DNA of 40,954 nt from Bradyrhizobium lablabi (GCF_001440475.1 NZ_LLYB01000071.1:1-40954); one strand, 5' to 3'; shown: positions 24,857 through 34,898, counted from the first letter of the stretch. Notes: a model not told the origin generated them from the sequence alone. Program-made: numbers and translations.

Positions 24857-26782
24857 TCAGGCGAGCTTGACGGTCTCGGTCTTGTAGTCCTTGCCGAGCG
24901 CATCGAACACCTTGGCGACGATGCCCTTGGCGTCGAGGCCGGCATGGGCGTACATCGCGTTCGGCGTATCGTGGTCGATGAACTCGTCGGGCAGGATCAT
25001 CGCGCGCATCCGCAGGCCGCCGTCGAGCATGCCGTGGTCGGACAGCGTCTGCATGACGTGCGAGCCGAAGCCGCCGATCGAGCCTTCCTCGATGGTGAGC
25101 AGCACTTCGTGGTCGCGCGCCAGCTTCAGCACCAGATCGACGTCGAGCGGCTTCATGAAGCGCGCGTCGGCGATGGTGGTGGACAAGCCGTGGGCGGCGA
25201 GTTCGTCGGCGGCCTTTTCGCATTCGGCCATGCGCGTGCCGAACGAGAGCAGGGCGACCTTGCTGCCCTGGCGGACGATGCGGCCCTTGCCGATTTCGAG
25301 GGGAATGCCGACCTCGGGCATTTCGACGCCGCGGCCTTCGCCGCGCGGATAGCGCACCGCGCTCGGCCGGTCGTTGATCGCAACCTGCGTCGCAACCATG
25401 TGCACCAGCTCAGCCTCGTCGGACGCCGCCATGATGACGAAGTTCGGCAGGCAGCCGAGATAGGCGTTGTCGAACGAGCCGGCATGGGTCGCGCCGTCGG
25501 CGCCGACCAGGCCGGCGCGGTCGATCGCAAAACGCACCGGCAGGCTCTGGATCGCGACGTCGTGGACCACCTGGTCATAGCCGCGCTGCAGGAAGGTCGA
25601 GTAGATCGCGCAGAACGGCTTGTAGCCTTCGGTGGCCAGACCGGCCGCAAACGTCACCGCATGCTGCTCGGCAATGCCGACGTCGAAGGTGCGGTTAGGG
25701 AACGCCTTGTTGAAGATGTCGACGCCGGTGCCCGACGGCATCGCCGCGGTGATTGCGACGATCTTGTCGTCCTTCTCGGCTTCCTTGACGAGGCTCTGGC
25801 CGAACACGTTCTGGTAGGCGGGTGCGTTTGGCTTGGCCTTGGCCTGGGCGCCGGTCGCGACGTCGAACTTGACGACTGCGTGGTACTTGTCGGCGGAGGC
25901 TTCGGCCGGGCCGTAGCCCTTGCCCTTCTGCGTCACAACGTGGACCAGGATCGGCCCGGTTTCCATGTCGCGGACGTTCTTCAGAACCGGTAGCAGATGG
26001 TCGAGGTTATGACCGTCGATCGGGCCGACATAGTAGAAGCCGAGTTCCTCGAACAGCGTGCCGCCGTCCATCATGAAGCCGCGGGAATATTCCTCGACGC
26101 GGTTGGCGCGGTTGGCGATGATCTTCGGCAGGCGCTTGTTGATCTGCTTGGCCGCCTCGCGCAGCGTGCGGTAGGTCTTGCCTGAATAGAGCCGCGACAG
26201 ATACGCGCTCATCGCGCCGACCGGCGGCGCGATCGACATGTCGTTGTCGTTGAGGATCACGATCAGGCGGGAATTCATCGCGCCCGCATTGTTCATCGCC
26301 TCATAGGCCATGCCCGCGGACATCGAGCCGTCGCCGATCACGGCGATGATGTTGTTCTTGCCGCCGGAGAGGTCGCGCGCCACCGCCATGCCAAGGCCGG
26401 CGGAGATCGAGGTCGAGGAGTGCGCGGCGCCGAACGGATCGTAGTCGCTCTCGCTGCGCTTGGTGAAGCCGGAGAGGCCACCGGCGGTGCGCAGCGTGCG
26501 GATACGGTCGCGGCGGCCGGTCAGGATCTTGTGCGGGTAGGCCTGGTGGCCGACGTCCCAGATCAGGCGATCGCGCGGCGTGTCGAAGATGTAGTGAATC
26601 GCGGTGGTCAGTTCCACGACGCCGAGGCCGGCGCCGAAGTGGCCGCCGGTCACCGACACGGCGTCGATGGTTTCCTGGCGGAGTTCGTCCGCGACCTGCC
26701 GCACCTGCTCGATCTTGAGCTTGCGAAGGTCGTCAGGTGTGCGAATGGTGTCGAGAAGCGGCGTTTTACTAAATGTGGTCAC
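24857..26782 (-). CDS. dxs: 1-deoxy-D-xylulose-5-phosphate synthase
   Basis: 641 residues. Condenses pyruvate and glyceraldehyde 3-phosphate to DXP, first step of the MEP isoprenoid pathway, using ThDP and Mg2+. Motifs: [18 protein letters not shown] (ThDP/Mg), [14 protein letters not shown] with the catalytic Glu, and [20 protein letters not shown]. The start is GTG 26782 ([20 protein letters not shown]). An in-frame ATG at 26803 lies close upstream, but GGA about 9 nt before the GTG and the family-like N-terminus favour 26782. Neighbouring xseB fits the conserved xseB-dxs cluster. A CRP-like site lies 150 bp upstream. Confidence 0.96.
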   Translation of the reverse strand: MTTFSKTPLLDTIRTPDDLRKLKIEQVRQVADELRQETIDAVSVTGGHFGAGLGVVELTTAIHYIFDTPRDRLIWDVGHQAYPHKILTGRRDRIRTLRTAGGLSGFTKRSESDYDPFGAAHSSTSISAGLGMAVARDLSGGKNNIIAVIGDGSMSAGMAYEAMNNAGAMNSRLIVILNDNDMSIAPPVGAMSAYLSRLYSGKTYRTLREAAKQINKRLPKIIANRANRVEEYSRGFMMDGGTLFEELGFYYVGPIDGHNLDHLLPVLKNVRDMETGPILVHVVTQKGKGYGPAEASADKYHAVVKFDVATGAQAKAKPNAPAYQNVFGQSLVKEAEKDDKIVAITAAMPSGTGVDIFNKAFPNRTFDVGIAEQHAVTFAAGLATEGYKPFCAIYSTFLQRGYDQVVHDVAIQSLPVRFAIDRAGLVGADGATHAGSFDNAYLGCLPNFVIMAASDEAELVHMVATQVAINDRPSAVRYPRGEGRGVEMPEVGIPLEIGKGRIVRQGSKVALLSFGTRMAECEKAADELAAHGLSTTIADARFMKPLDVDLVLKLARDHEVLLTIEEGSIGGFGSHVMQTLSDHGMLDGGLRMRAMILPDEFIDHDTPNAMYAHAGLDAKGIVAKVFDALGKDYKTETVKLA

Positions 26783-27133
26783 AGCGATATTCCAATTTTG
26801 CATGTCAGGACGAAGGGCCTGACGCGAGACGGGAAAGCGCGTTAACCGCGCCGTGAAAATCCAGACCCGCCTGCCAGTCCGGCAGGCCGGTACCTGATTT
26901 GAAACCCTAGATGCACTCCGGTTTAAACCATGTGATATGCATCACTTAGTCGCTCGGAACCCTTCCCCGGTTCAGTTTCTTTAGCTATTTGAGGTGCTTG
27001 CCGCCGCCCGAAGCCAGCCGCAGACTGCTCTCCACAGCCCATAGAACCGCAAGCTTTACACCAAAGCCGCCGCTAAAGCCAACCCGGAGAGCCGAATCGG
27101 TTCCGCGGTTCTGAGGCAAAAAGCCACGATTTT
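26783..27133. other. 351-bp intergenic region upstream of dxs
   Basis: It probably holds the dxs promoter. The only clear element is the CRP-like dyad at 26931-26946. There is no palindromic repeat and no convincing small gene. Confidence 0.5.
26931..26946. promoter_or_regulatory. CRP-like binding site upstream of dxs
   Basis: TGTGATATGCATCACT matches TGTGA-N6-TCACA at nine of ten defined bases. It is centred about 155 bp upstream of the dxs start codon. A regulator cannot be assigned. The window does encode a predicted adenylate cyclase. Confidence 0.35.
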
Positions 27134-28444
27134 TCAACCACTGCGGCGGGCGGATGGTTCCACTTTGCTCAAATCGGCGGCACTTTGGGCCGTCCCTGGC
27201 GCTGTCATGGTGGCCGTTTCGATTCGCTTCCAGGCCCGGTCGCGCGCCCCGGAATCGCCGGTCGCGATATCAAGCGCGGCGTCGGGGAGGGCCATGCGGT
27301 CGCTGAGCGGGACCGGCCCGCAAACGATCATGAAGAAGTCGTAGGCGTTGGGCCGTTCGTTGGCCATCACGAACTGGAAATGCACGCGAAAGAACTGCCA
27401 GCGAAACTTCTTGTAATGCTCGGGCAGGATGATGTCGCGGAAGCGGACCGGCACGATCTTCGGATTGCGCCTTAAGGCGCCGACGTCGATGCCGTGGCTC
27501 GTGATCGGATCGAACTGGTAGAAATTCATCACGTCCTTGCGGGCCTGACAGTCGATCCAGTCGATCGACGGCTCGACCGCCAGCATCCGCAGATGCTCGC
27601 GAAACTCTGTCGATACGGCGTGATAGCCCACGATCGGGAAATTGCCGCCGATCGTCAGCAGCACGATCCGCGGCCCGTGACGGCCGAGCGCCGGATCGAG
27701 CTTGAGCGCACGCGCCAGCATTTCCGTACTCAGGAACGATCCGGAACTATGGCCGACGATGACGATCTCGTCGGCGTCGGTGCTCTTCGCCGTCTTGATG
27801 AGATGCTGCGCGAAGCGGTCGATGCGCTGGTCCCATTCGGGGCGTTCGCGGTGCGAGAACTCCCAGGTCCAGATCGTGTCGCACAAGAGATAGAGCACGT
27901 AAGTGGCGTTCTCGGTGTATTTAAGCACGGTCCCGAGCAGTGCCACGAAAAGGGCGATTGCGATCGCGATGCTGAACGTGTCGGGAATGCCGATGGCGTT
28001 CAGGCCTTTCTCGAACACGAAGGCGATGGCGCCGGCACCTGCGGCCTCGAGCAACAGCATCAAATGCGGGTAGGTGATGAAGGTGGCGAACCGCCAGTTC
28101 GCCTTGCCGAAGCGGCCGATGGTGCCGGCGAACACGAGGCGCCAGTAGATCCACACCGCGTTGAACACCGTGCGCCAGACCGGCGAGGCCAGATCCTGCT
28201 GGATGAAATCCTCGAACCGGAGGAAATCGTAGGACGTGCGGGTCTGCCAATCCTCAGCCTTGGTGTCGATGGTCCAGGACGCGATCTCGTCGTCGGCCGC
28301 GACCTTGGGCCGGCCGATGCTGGCCTGGAGCTGGTAAAGCCGGCCGAACTTGCGCAGCTCGGTCCGGAACATGCGGTAATATTGCGCCAGCCCGCGCGGA
28401 TCGTAGCCCTGAATATAGATGATATGGCGGTGCTGGACGCGCAC
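27134..28444 (-). CDS. Membrane-associated alpha/beta-hydrolase-like protein
   Basis: 436 residues. It starts MRVQHRHIIYIQGYDPRG, with a possible oxyanion segment. Two hydrophobic helices follow at about 126-146 and 156-176 (TYPHLMLLLEAAGAGAIAFV; FSIAIAIALFVALLGTVL). The nucleophile elbow is at 231-236 (GHSSGS, Ser234 in IVIVGHSSGSFLSTEML), then a C-terminal half with HGID and HYKKFRW motifs. Probably a serine hydrolase with a membrane-embedded insertion. Substrate unknown; I do not recognise a named family. It starts with GTG and lies between xseB and dxs, an insertion into that common pairing. Confidence 0.72.
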   Translation of the reverse strand: MRVQHRHIIYIQGYDPRGLAQYYRMFRTELRKFGRLYQLQASIGRPKVAADDEIASWTIDTKAEDWQTRTSYDFLRFEDFIQQDLASPVWRTVFNAVWIYWRLVFAGTIGRFGKANWRFATFITYPHLMLLLEAAGAGAIAFVFEKGLNAIGIPDTFSIAIAIALFVALLGTVLKYTENATYVLYLLCDTIWTWEFSHRERPEWDQRIDRFAQHLIKTAKSTDADEIVIVGHSSGSFLSTEMLARALKLDPALGRHGPRIVLLTIGGNFPIVGYHAVSTEFREHLRMLAVEPSIDWIDCQARKDVMNFYQFDPITSHGIDVGALRRNPKIVPVRFRDIILPEHYKKFRWQFFRVHFQFVMANERPNAYDFFMIVCGPVPLSDRMALPDAALDIATGDSGARDRAWKRIETATMTAPGTAQSAADLSKVEPSARRSG

Positions 28445-28586
28445 GTAGTGTCCCCAAGTGTCGGCGGACTATATCAGGCTGTGCAGCGCCGGAAGAACTA
28501 ATTCGGCCGTTCCGCCATGCGCGGAGGCGCGGAAATTCGCCCGATGTTTCCGATTGTTGCGCCGAACCCCAAAAGGACAGGGCGTC

Positions 28587-28838
28587 TTACTGGACGTCGA
28601 GCGGTTCGGTCCCGGTGGCCTGGCCGTTCGCGTCCGTCGTGATCTTGTCGACGCGCGCCTCCGCCTGCCGCAGCAGCTCTTCGCAGCGGCGCTTCAGCGC
28701 TTCGCCCCGCTCGTAGATCGCCACCGATTCCTCGAGCGGCACCTTGCCGTCCTCCAGCCGTTTCACGATCGATTCGAGTTCCTCGATCGCGCGCTCGAAG
28801 GAGAGTTTCTTGACGTCCGCTTGCGTGTTTTCGGCCAT
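28587..28838 (-). CDS. xseB: Exodeoxyribonuclease VII small subunit
   Basis: 83 residues, the expected size. Core helical hairpin: LSFERAIEELESIVKRLEDG, KVPLEESVAIYERGEALKRR, CEELLRQAEARVDKI. Small subunits wrap XseA to form exonuclease VII, which degrades single-stranded DNA in both directions and helps mismatch repair. xseA is not in the window. It lies 75 bp after the HDAC-family gene and 142 bp before the hydrolase gene on the same strand, in the usual neighbourhood of dxs. Confidence 0.95.
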   Translation of the reverse strand: MAENTQADVKKLSFERAIEELESIVKRLEDGKVPLEESVAIYERGEALKRRCEELLRQAEARVDKITTDANGQATGTEPLDVQ

Positions 28839-28913
28839 ATCGAGTTCCCGGATGCGCGCCCGGTCGGAAGCGCAGAATCAAGCAAAATAATTCGGGCCTA
28901 TTGTGGCGGCTAC

Positions 28914-29840
<927 letters not shown>

Positions 29841-29928
29841 GCGAAATCCTGGCGTAGAGGAGCGCGCCGGCAAGGAGCGGCTAATCTAGGCCGTTAGAGG
29901 CCGCTCGGAAAGGCCCACGGCGCCGGGC

Positions 29929-31590
29929 TCAGTTGATCCGGACGATGCGATCGGCGGCCGTCGGGGCGATCGGGCTGTTCGCCGCAAAATAGGTATGCAG
30001 CGCGTCGACGTCATAGACGCCGGTCAGCGGTGCGGTTCCTTCCGTCAGCACGGTAAAACCGTCGCCGCCGACGAACAGGAAATGATTGACGGTGACGCGA
30101 TAGAGCGCGGCGGGATCGACCGGCTGCCCGTTCAGCGTCATCCGTTCGGCGATGATGCGTTCGCCATCGCCCTTCGATCCGTCCCATGCATAGCTGAATC
30201 CTTTCGACACCTGCAAGATCCGCGGCCGCTTCGGGTCGCGCCATTGCGCCTCCAGCATCTCCTTGATCTGTTTTCCGGTCAGCGTCAGCGTCACCAGTTG
30301 GTTGCGGAACGGCTGGCTGGCGAACAGATCGGCATAGGTCACCGCGCCTTCTTCCTTCCGCGTGACGTCGGCGCGGACGCCGCCGGGATTGGTGAAAGCG
30401 ATGACCGCGCCACCCTTTGCTTGCGCGCTGGTGGCCGCGAGCTGCGCGTCCGCGATGATGTCGCCGAGCGGACTTTCGCCTGCAGCGTTCGGCACGCGCG
30501 ACAGCGTCGCCGTCACCGAACCCGCCGGGCGGTTGGCGATCGGCGCGGCAAGCCGGTCATAGGATTCGAGCAGCGCGGTCTGTTGCGCATCCTTCGCAAG
30601 CGTTGCGGTGCGGACGATGTTGTTGCCGGCGCTGGCGCTGACGATGTCGCGTGTGACGGGATCGAGTTTCAGATCGATCGCGGTGACGAGCGTGCCGTAT
30701 TTGTCGCCTGACGTGACAAGCCGCCCGTCGATCTCGCAGACATAGGCGCGGTGGGTGTGGCCGGAGACCACGACGTCCACTGCCTTGTCGAATTTCCTGA
30801 CGATATCGACGATCGGCCCGGAAATGCCGGGACAGTCGTTATAGTCCCCGGTCGGCAAGCCGCCTTCGTGGATCAGCACGACGATGGCCTCGACGCCACG
30901 CGCCTTCAATTCCGGAATCAGCGCGTTGACCGTCTCGGCCTCGTCGCGGAATTCGAGGCCGGCAATGCCGACAGGCGAGACGAGGCCAGGCGTGCCTTTC
31001 AAGGTCAGGCCGATGAAGGCGACCGGGATGCCGTCGAACTCCCGGATTTCGTAAGCGGGAAACACCGTCTTGCCGCTGCTTTTCTCGAACGTGCTGGCGG
31101 CGAGGTAGCGGAATTTCGCGCCTGTAAACGGGTGCGGCCCCTGGCATTGGTCGACCGGATGGCAGCCGCCGTTCTGTATGCGCAACAGCTCGTCCTTGCC
31201 CTCGTCGAATTCGTGATTGCCGACGGCGGAAATGTTCAAGCCCATCATCGACAGCGCTTCGATCGTCGGCTCGTCATGAAACATCGCCGACAGGAACGGG
31301 CTGGCGCCGATCAAATCGCCCGCCGCGACGAAGATCGAGTTCTTGTGTCCCTCGCGAAGCTGGCTGACCAGCGTCGCCATGTGCTCGGCGCCGCCGGCTT
31401 CGACGGTGATTTTCTTCGTGCTGTCCTCGGGATCGGTAATGATGATGCCGCCCGGCGCCGGACGGAGGTAGCCGTGAAAATCATTGATCGCGAGAATGCG
31501 CAGGTCGACGGGCGCAGGCGTTTGCGCGAAGGAAGCGGCAGGCGCCAGCATGATCGCCAGCGCAAGGACGGGTTTAAGAAGAACTTTCAT
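29929..31590 (-). CDS. Secreted 5'-nucleotidase / metallophosphoesterase
   Basis: 553 residues with a signal peptide (MKVLLKPVLALAIMLAPAAS, ends near FAQ). The N-terminal metallophosphoesterase domain (about 28-300) has metal motifs ILAINDFHGYLRP (D37, H39), AAGDLIGASPF, VGNHEFDEGKDE and VVSGHTHRAYVC. The C-terminal nucleotide-binding domain is at about 335-550 (ANRPAGSVTATLSRVPNAAG, FTNPGGVRADV). Typical of UshA-like periplasmic enzymes that hydrolyse nucleotides and recover nucleosides. No partner gene for uptake is adjacent, though an NDT-type gene is in the same direction. It starts 88 bp upstream of the HDAC-family gene. Confidence 0.94.
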   Translation of the reverse strand: MKVLLKPVLALAIMLAPAASFAQTPAPVDLRILAINDFHGYLRPAPGGIIITDPEDSTKKITVEAGGAEHMATLVSQLREGHKNSIFVAAGDLIGASPFLSAMFHDEPTIEALSMMGLNISAVGNHEFDEGKDELLRIQNGGCHPVDQCQGPHPFTGAKFRYLAASTFEKSSGKTVFPAYEIREFDGIPVAFIGLTLKGTPGLVSPVGIAGLEFRDEAETVNALIPELKARGVEAIVVLIHEGGLPTGDYNDCPGISGPIVDIVRKFDKAVDVVVSGHTHRAYVCEIDGRLVTSGDKYGTLVTAIDLKLDPVTRDIVSASAGNNIVRTATLAKDAQQTALLESYDRLAAPIANRPAGSVTATLSRVPNAAGESPLGDIIADAQLAATSAQAKGGAVIAFTNPGGVRADVTRKEEGAVTYADLFASQPFRNQLVTLTLTGKQIKEMLEAQWRDPKRPRILQVSKGFSYAWDGSKGDGERIIAERMTLNGQPVDPAALYRVTVNHFLFVGGDGFTVLTEGTAPLTGVYDVDALHTYFAANSPIAPTAADRIVRIN

Positions 31591-31606
31591 GGCTTTGATG
31601 TTTCCG

Positions 31607-31690
31607 CGTCATTGCGAGGAGCGCAGCGACGAAGCAATCCATTCTTTCTTGATGCGGCGCGATGGATTGCTTCGCTGCGCTCGCAATAAC
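31607..31690. repeat. Palindromic repeat (CATTGCGAGGAGCGCAGCGA family)
   Basis: The left arm (about 31607-31643) and right arm (about 31661-31690) are complementary except for short insertions in the left arm: ATTGCGA, GCGCAGCGA and GAAGCAATCCA are matched by TGGATTGCTTC, GCTGCGC and TCGCAAT. It lies in the 126-bp gap between two minus-strand genes. The text CATTGCGAGCGCAGCGAAGC is frequent in Bradyrhizobium from memory. Confidence 0.75.
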
Positions 31691-31716
31691 CGCGGGCGGG
31701 GGAGCGCGCCCTTACG

Positions 31717-32481
31717 TTACCCCTTCTTCCGCTCGAAGAACGCCTTGAACGCGGTTACCGCTTCCTTCGAGCGCAATCGTTCGCCGAACAGGTGGCCTTC
31801 CTGGTCGATCCGGCGCGTCATGTCTTCCGGCGGCAGTTTCAGCAGTTTGCGCGTGATCGCGACCGCCTCCGCCGGCAGCGCGCAAATCTCGCGCGCGACC
31901 TTGCGCGCCTCGGCTTCGGTGTGTCCGGGCGCCACCACCACATTGACGAAGCCCGCCTCGCGCGCCTCGTCGGCGGACATCTTGCGTCCCATCACCAGCA
32001 TGGCGAAGGCGCGCTGGTGCCCCATGCTGCGCGGCATCAACAGGCTGGAGGCGCCTTCGGGCACCAGTCCGAGATTGATGAACGGCGTGGAGAAGGTCGC
32101 GGTCGTGCTGGCCAGCACATAGTCGCAATGGAACAGCATGGTGGTGCCGATGCCGATTGCGACGCCGTCGACGGCGGCGATGATCGGCTTGACGTTGTGC
32201 GCCAGCGAATAAAGCAGCTTTACGGCGTTGGAGGCGCCGCGCGGCGTGTCGGTATCAGATGTGCTCTCTTTGAGAAAATCCTCGAGATCGTTGCCGGCGG
32301 TGAACACGCCCGAACCGCCTGTTATGATGATGCAGCGGATATCGGGATTGTTCTGGGCCTTGTCGATCGCATCGCTCATCCCGCGATACATGTCCTGGGT
32401 GAACGCGTTCTTCTTCTCGGGCCGCCGCAGCTTGATCACGCGCGTCGCGTCTTCGTCTGAAACAATGAGGTGCCCGGTCAT
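31717..32481 (-). CDS. Enoyl-CoA hydratase/isomerase family protein
   Basis: 254 residues of the crotonase fold. Substrate oxyanion-hole motifs: FTAGNDLEDF and AVDGVAIGIGTTML. At the first catalytic-Glu position (around 115 in TTMLFHCDY) there is no glutamate, while E142 is present in INLGLVPEGASSLLM. Having only this Glu is typical of delta3,delta2-enoyl-CoA isomerases rather than hydratases. It should act in degradation of unsaturated or branched fatty acids. ATG 32481 has AGGGA about 6 nt upstream. It diverges from the VOC dioxygenase gene. Confidence 0.9.
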   Translation of the reverse strand: MTGHLIVSDEDATRVIKLRRPEKKNAFTQDMYRGMSDAIDKAQNNPDIRCIIITGGSGVFTAGNDLEDFLKESTSDTDTPRGASNAVKLLYSLAHNVKPIIAAVDGVAIGIGTTMLFHCDYVLASTTATFSTPFINLGLVPEGASSLLMPRSMGHQRAFAMLVMGRKMSADEAREAGFVNVVVAPGHTEAEARKVAREICALPAEAVAITRKLLKLPPEDMTRRIDQEGHLFGERLRSKEAVTAFKAFFERKKG

Positions 32482-32610
32482 GAACTGTCCCTGGATCGCG
32501 GGCGGCAACGCTGCCGCTGGCCAATCATCCGGCCATATCCTACATGATCCGGCAAGGGGCCCAACTACTCCGTGCAATTTTCCCGGGGGTGTGACTACGA
32601 GGTTAATGCA

Positions 32611-33564
32611 ATGCAGCTAGGCGGAATTCATCATCTGACCGCGATCTCGGCGAAGCCGCGGGAGAATTTGGCCTTTTACACCGGCCTGCTTGGCATGCGG
32701 CTGGTCAAGAAGACCGTCAACCAGGACGACGTCAGCGCCTACCACCTGTTCTATGCCGACGGCAAAGCCAATCCCGGCACCGATCTCACCTTCTTCGATT
32801 TTCCCGCAGCCCCCGAACGGCGTGGAACCAATTCGATCTCGCGCACCGGCCTGCGCGTTGCCGGCGAGAAGACCCTCGGCTACTGGCGGGATCGCCTCAG
32901 GAAGGCCGGCGTGGAGACCCGCGACATCGTCGAAGTCGACGGCCGCCTGACGCTGCCGTTCGAGGACGGCGAGGGGCAGCGGCTGGTGCTGATCGACGAT
33001 GGCGGGAAGGGCGCCGCCTCGCCGTGGGAGAAGAGCCCGGTGCCGGCGGAGCATCAGATCCGCGGGCTCGGTCCGATCGTGCTGACCGTGCATGAGCTGT
33101 CGCGCACCGCCTTCGTGCTGACCGAGGTCATGAACATGCGCCGCGCGCGGGAATATGCCGCCCACGGTGCACAGATTCACGTGTTCGAGATGGGCGAGGC
33201 AAGGGGAGAGAGCAACCCCGCCGCCGAGTTGCACGTCCTCGAGGACAAGGCCTCGCCGATCGCGCGCCAGGGCGCCGGCGGCGTGCACCACGTCGCGTTC
33301 CGCACCCCCGACGAGGCGCAGTATCACGCCTGGACGAAACGCCTGACGGACTTGCGCATCCCCAACAGCGGCGAGATCGACCGCTTCTATTTCCGCAGCC
33401 TCTATTTCCGCGAACCTAACGGCATCCTGTTCGAGATCGCAACGGATGGTCCGGGTTTCGCGACGGATGAGCCGATGGAAACGCTCGGCGAAAAGCTGGC
33501 GCTGCCGCCATTCCTGGAGCCGCGAAGGGCGGCGATCGAGGCGGGGCTGAAGCCGATCGAGTGA
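32611..33564 (+). CDS. VOC-superfamily ring-cleaving dioxygenase-like protein
   Basis: 317 residues with two glyoxalase/VOC modules. Module 1 begins [20 protein letters not shown] and [20 protein letters not shown]; module 2 has [20 protein letters not shown] and a terminal [14 protein letters not shown] with the metal Glu. The His pair at 7-8 and GVHHVAF supply metal ligands. Members are called ring-cleaving dioxygenases or glyoxalase-like proteins. Substrate is not known. ATG 32611 is supported by GAGG at 32599-32602. It reads away from the enoyl-CoA isomerase gene. Confidence 0.88.
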   Translation: MQLGGIHHLTAISAKPRENLAFYTGLLGMRLVKKTVNQDDVSAYHLFYADGKANPGTDLTFFDFPAAPERRGTNSISRTGLRVAGEKTLGYWRDRLRKAGVETRDIVEVDGRLTLPFEDGEGQRLVLIDDGGKGAASPWEKSPVPAEHQIRGLGPIVLTVHELSRTAFVLTEVMNMRRAREYAAHGAQIHVFEMGEARGESNPAAELHVLEDKASPIARQGAGGVHHVAFRTPDEAQYHAWTKRLTDLRIPNSGEIDRFYFRSLYFREPNGILFEIATDGPGFATDEPMETLGEKLALPPFLEPRRAAIEAGLKPIE

Positions 33565-33567
33565 ATC

Positions 33568-33652
33568 CGTAGGATGGGTAGAGCGCAGCGAAACCCATCG
33601 TCTTGCCGCACACCGTGTTTGATGGGTTTCGCTGCGCTCCACCCATCCTACG
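33568..33652. repeat. Palindromic repeat, GTAGGATGGGT family, copy 1
   Basis: Arms 33568-33599 and 33621-33652 are reverse complements at 31 of 32 positions, with a 21-nt loop. Ends read CGTAGGATGGGTAGAGCGC. The right arm stops 13 nt before the start codon of the following gene, abutting its ribosome site. Copy 2 is at 34378-34460. Confidence 0.9.
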
Positions 33653-33665
33653 CGCTGGAGTATCC

Positions 33666-34358
33666 ATGAGCCTTGGACTTGCCAAACATGACGCGTTGAT
33701 TTTTGAGCGGGACGGCGCCTTGCGCAAGACTGCCGTGCTCGGCGCGTCGGACTTGCCGGAGCTTGACGACATCGTTGCCGAACTGCCGCCGGATCAAGCG
33801 GGAATCCGGCTTCATGGGATTTCCGCACTTCGCCCGCTGCTTGCCTCATCGGGGGCGATTGGACAAATAGCGGCCTCGACGCTGGGCGATGCGTGCCGGC
33901 CGGTCAGGGCAATCCTTTTCGACAAGATCGCTTCGACAAACTGGGCGCTGCCCTGGCATCAGGATCGAACCATTGCGGTGACGCGGCGTGTCGAAGTCGA
34001 GGGCTTTGGTCCCTGGACCGTCAAGAGCGGTCTGCTTCACGTGGCTCCGCCGTTCGATGTCCTGGCTGGCATGGTGACGCTGCGTGTCCACCTCGACCGG
34101 GTGCCGGAAACCAACGCGCCGCTTCTGATCGTGCCGGGGTCGCATCGGCTCGGACAAATTTCCGAAAGCGAGATCAAGTCCGTCGTTCAAAGGTGCGGGA
34201 CTGCCGTCTGTCTCGCCGATGCCGGAGACGTCTGGCTCTATTCGACGCCGATCCTTCACAGTTCGGAAGCTGCGCGCTATCCCGTCAGTCGCAGAGTCCT
34301 GCAAGTCGACTTCGCTGTCGGCGATCTTCCCGGCGGATTGACGTGGCTCGGCGTCTGA
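33666..34358 (+). CDS. Phytanoyl-CoA dioxygenase family protein
   Basis: 230 residues. The Fe(II)/2-oxoglutarate facial triad is visible: H98 and D100 in PWHQDRTIAV, and H198 in TPILHSSE, with an Arg 11-12 residues later (SRRVLQVDF) for 2-oxoglutarate. VPGSHRLG follows the family pattern. It hydroxylates an unknown substrate. ATG 33666 is supported by GGAG at 33657-33660. The gene is bracketed by two copies of one palindrome family (33568-33652 and 34378-34460), the first ending just before its ribosome site. Confidence 0.87.
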   Translation: MSLGLAKHDALIFERDGALRKTAVLGASDLPELDDIVAELPPDQAGIRLHGISALRPLLASSGAIGQIAASTLGDACRPVRAILFDKIASTNWALPWHQDRTIAVTRRVEVEGFGPWTVKSGLLHVAPPFDVLAGMVTLRVHLDRVPETNAPLLIVPGSHRLGQISESEIKSVVQRCGTAVCLADAGDVWLYSTPILHSSEAARYPVSRRVLQVDFAVGDLPGGLTWLGV

Positions 34359-34377
34359 ATGAGTGCGCAGCAAGTTT

Positions 34378-34460
34378 CGCAGGAGGGATAGCGCGAAGCA
34401 AAACCCATCATTGGTCCACGCCGCAGCTGATGGGCATCGCTGCGCGCCACCCATCCTGCG
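34378..34460. repeat. Palindromic repeat, GTAGGATGGGT family, copy 2 (decayed)
   Basis: Arms 34378-34410 and 34428-34460 match at 26 of 33 positions after complementation. The sequence reads CGCAGGAGGGATAGCGCGA and the complement of CCACCCATCCTGCG. It is a degenerate relative of the copy at 33568-33652 and lies 20 bp after the phyH-like gene. Confidence 0.75.
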
Positions 34461-34555
34461 GACAATCACCACCGGGATGGGTGTGATGCGCCCGTCACCG
34501 CGATTTCGTTTCTAACGCATCTGAAGAAGTGACCACCATCAACCGAGGAGCCAAA

Positions 34556-34792
34556 ATGCGTAAATTCCTTGTCGAAAATTTATCGGATCAATCGGTCAAC
34601 CTCGGCATAGAACCTTGGGCAGATCTGGAAATTTTGGCGCCGGGTGGTCGGGTCGTATTCGAGTACGAAGAGCATGAAGAGCCTGCCGGGATCGAGTTTT
34701 CGATAATGGGCAACGGCAGAGTCGTTGTGGGTATCGTCAGTGATTTGATCAAAATAACGGGCAACAACGGCGAAAAAATCTTCAAGTGCTGA
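34556..34792 (+). CDS. Small unknown protein, low G+C gene
   Basis: 78 residues: MRKFLVENLSDQSVNLGIEP, then beta-rich text (ADLEILAPGGRVVFEYEEHE, FSIMGNGRVVVGIVSDLIKI). ATG 34556 has an excellent site GAGGAG at 34545-34550. The gene is close to half G+C by eye, far below its neighbours, and uses A/T-ending codons, suggesting horizontal transfer. No family recognised. It is alone, between a decayed palindrome and a hairpin repeat. Confidence 0.65.
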   Translation: MRKFLVENLSDQSVNLGIEPWADLEILAPGGRVVFEYEEHEEPAGIEFSIMGNGRVVVGIVSDLIKITGNNGEKIFKC

Positions 34793-34848
34793 GCAAGGAT
34801 GCTCCCAGCTCGATTAAACGAGCAGGTCGTACGGCGGATTAGCCGTGT

Positions 34849-34876
34849 GGTGGGTTACGGCTTCGCCTAACCCACC
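34849..34876. repeat. Hairpin repeat, GGTGGGTTA family
   Basis: GGTGGGTTA (34849-34857) pairs with TAACCCACC (34868-34876), and GGC (34859-34861) with GCC (34865-34867) around TTC, leaving one bulged C. A preceding CGGCGGATTAGCCG belongs to the same repeat style. Similar pieces recur at 38731-38804. Confidence 0.65.
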
Positions 34877-34898
34877 CTACGAAGCTGCGTTGATAGCC

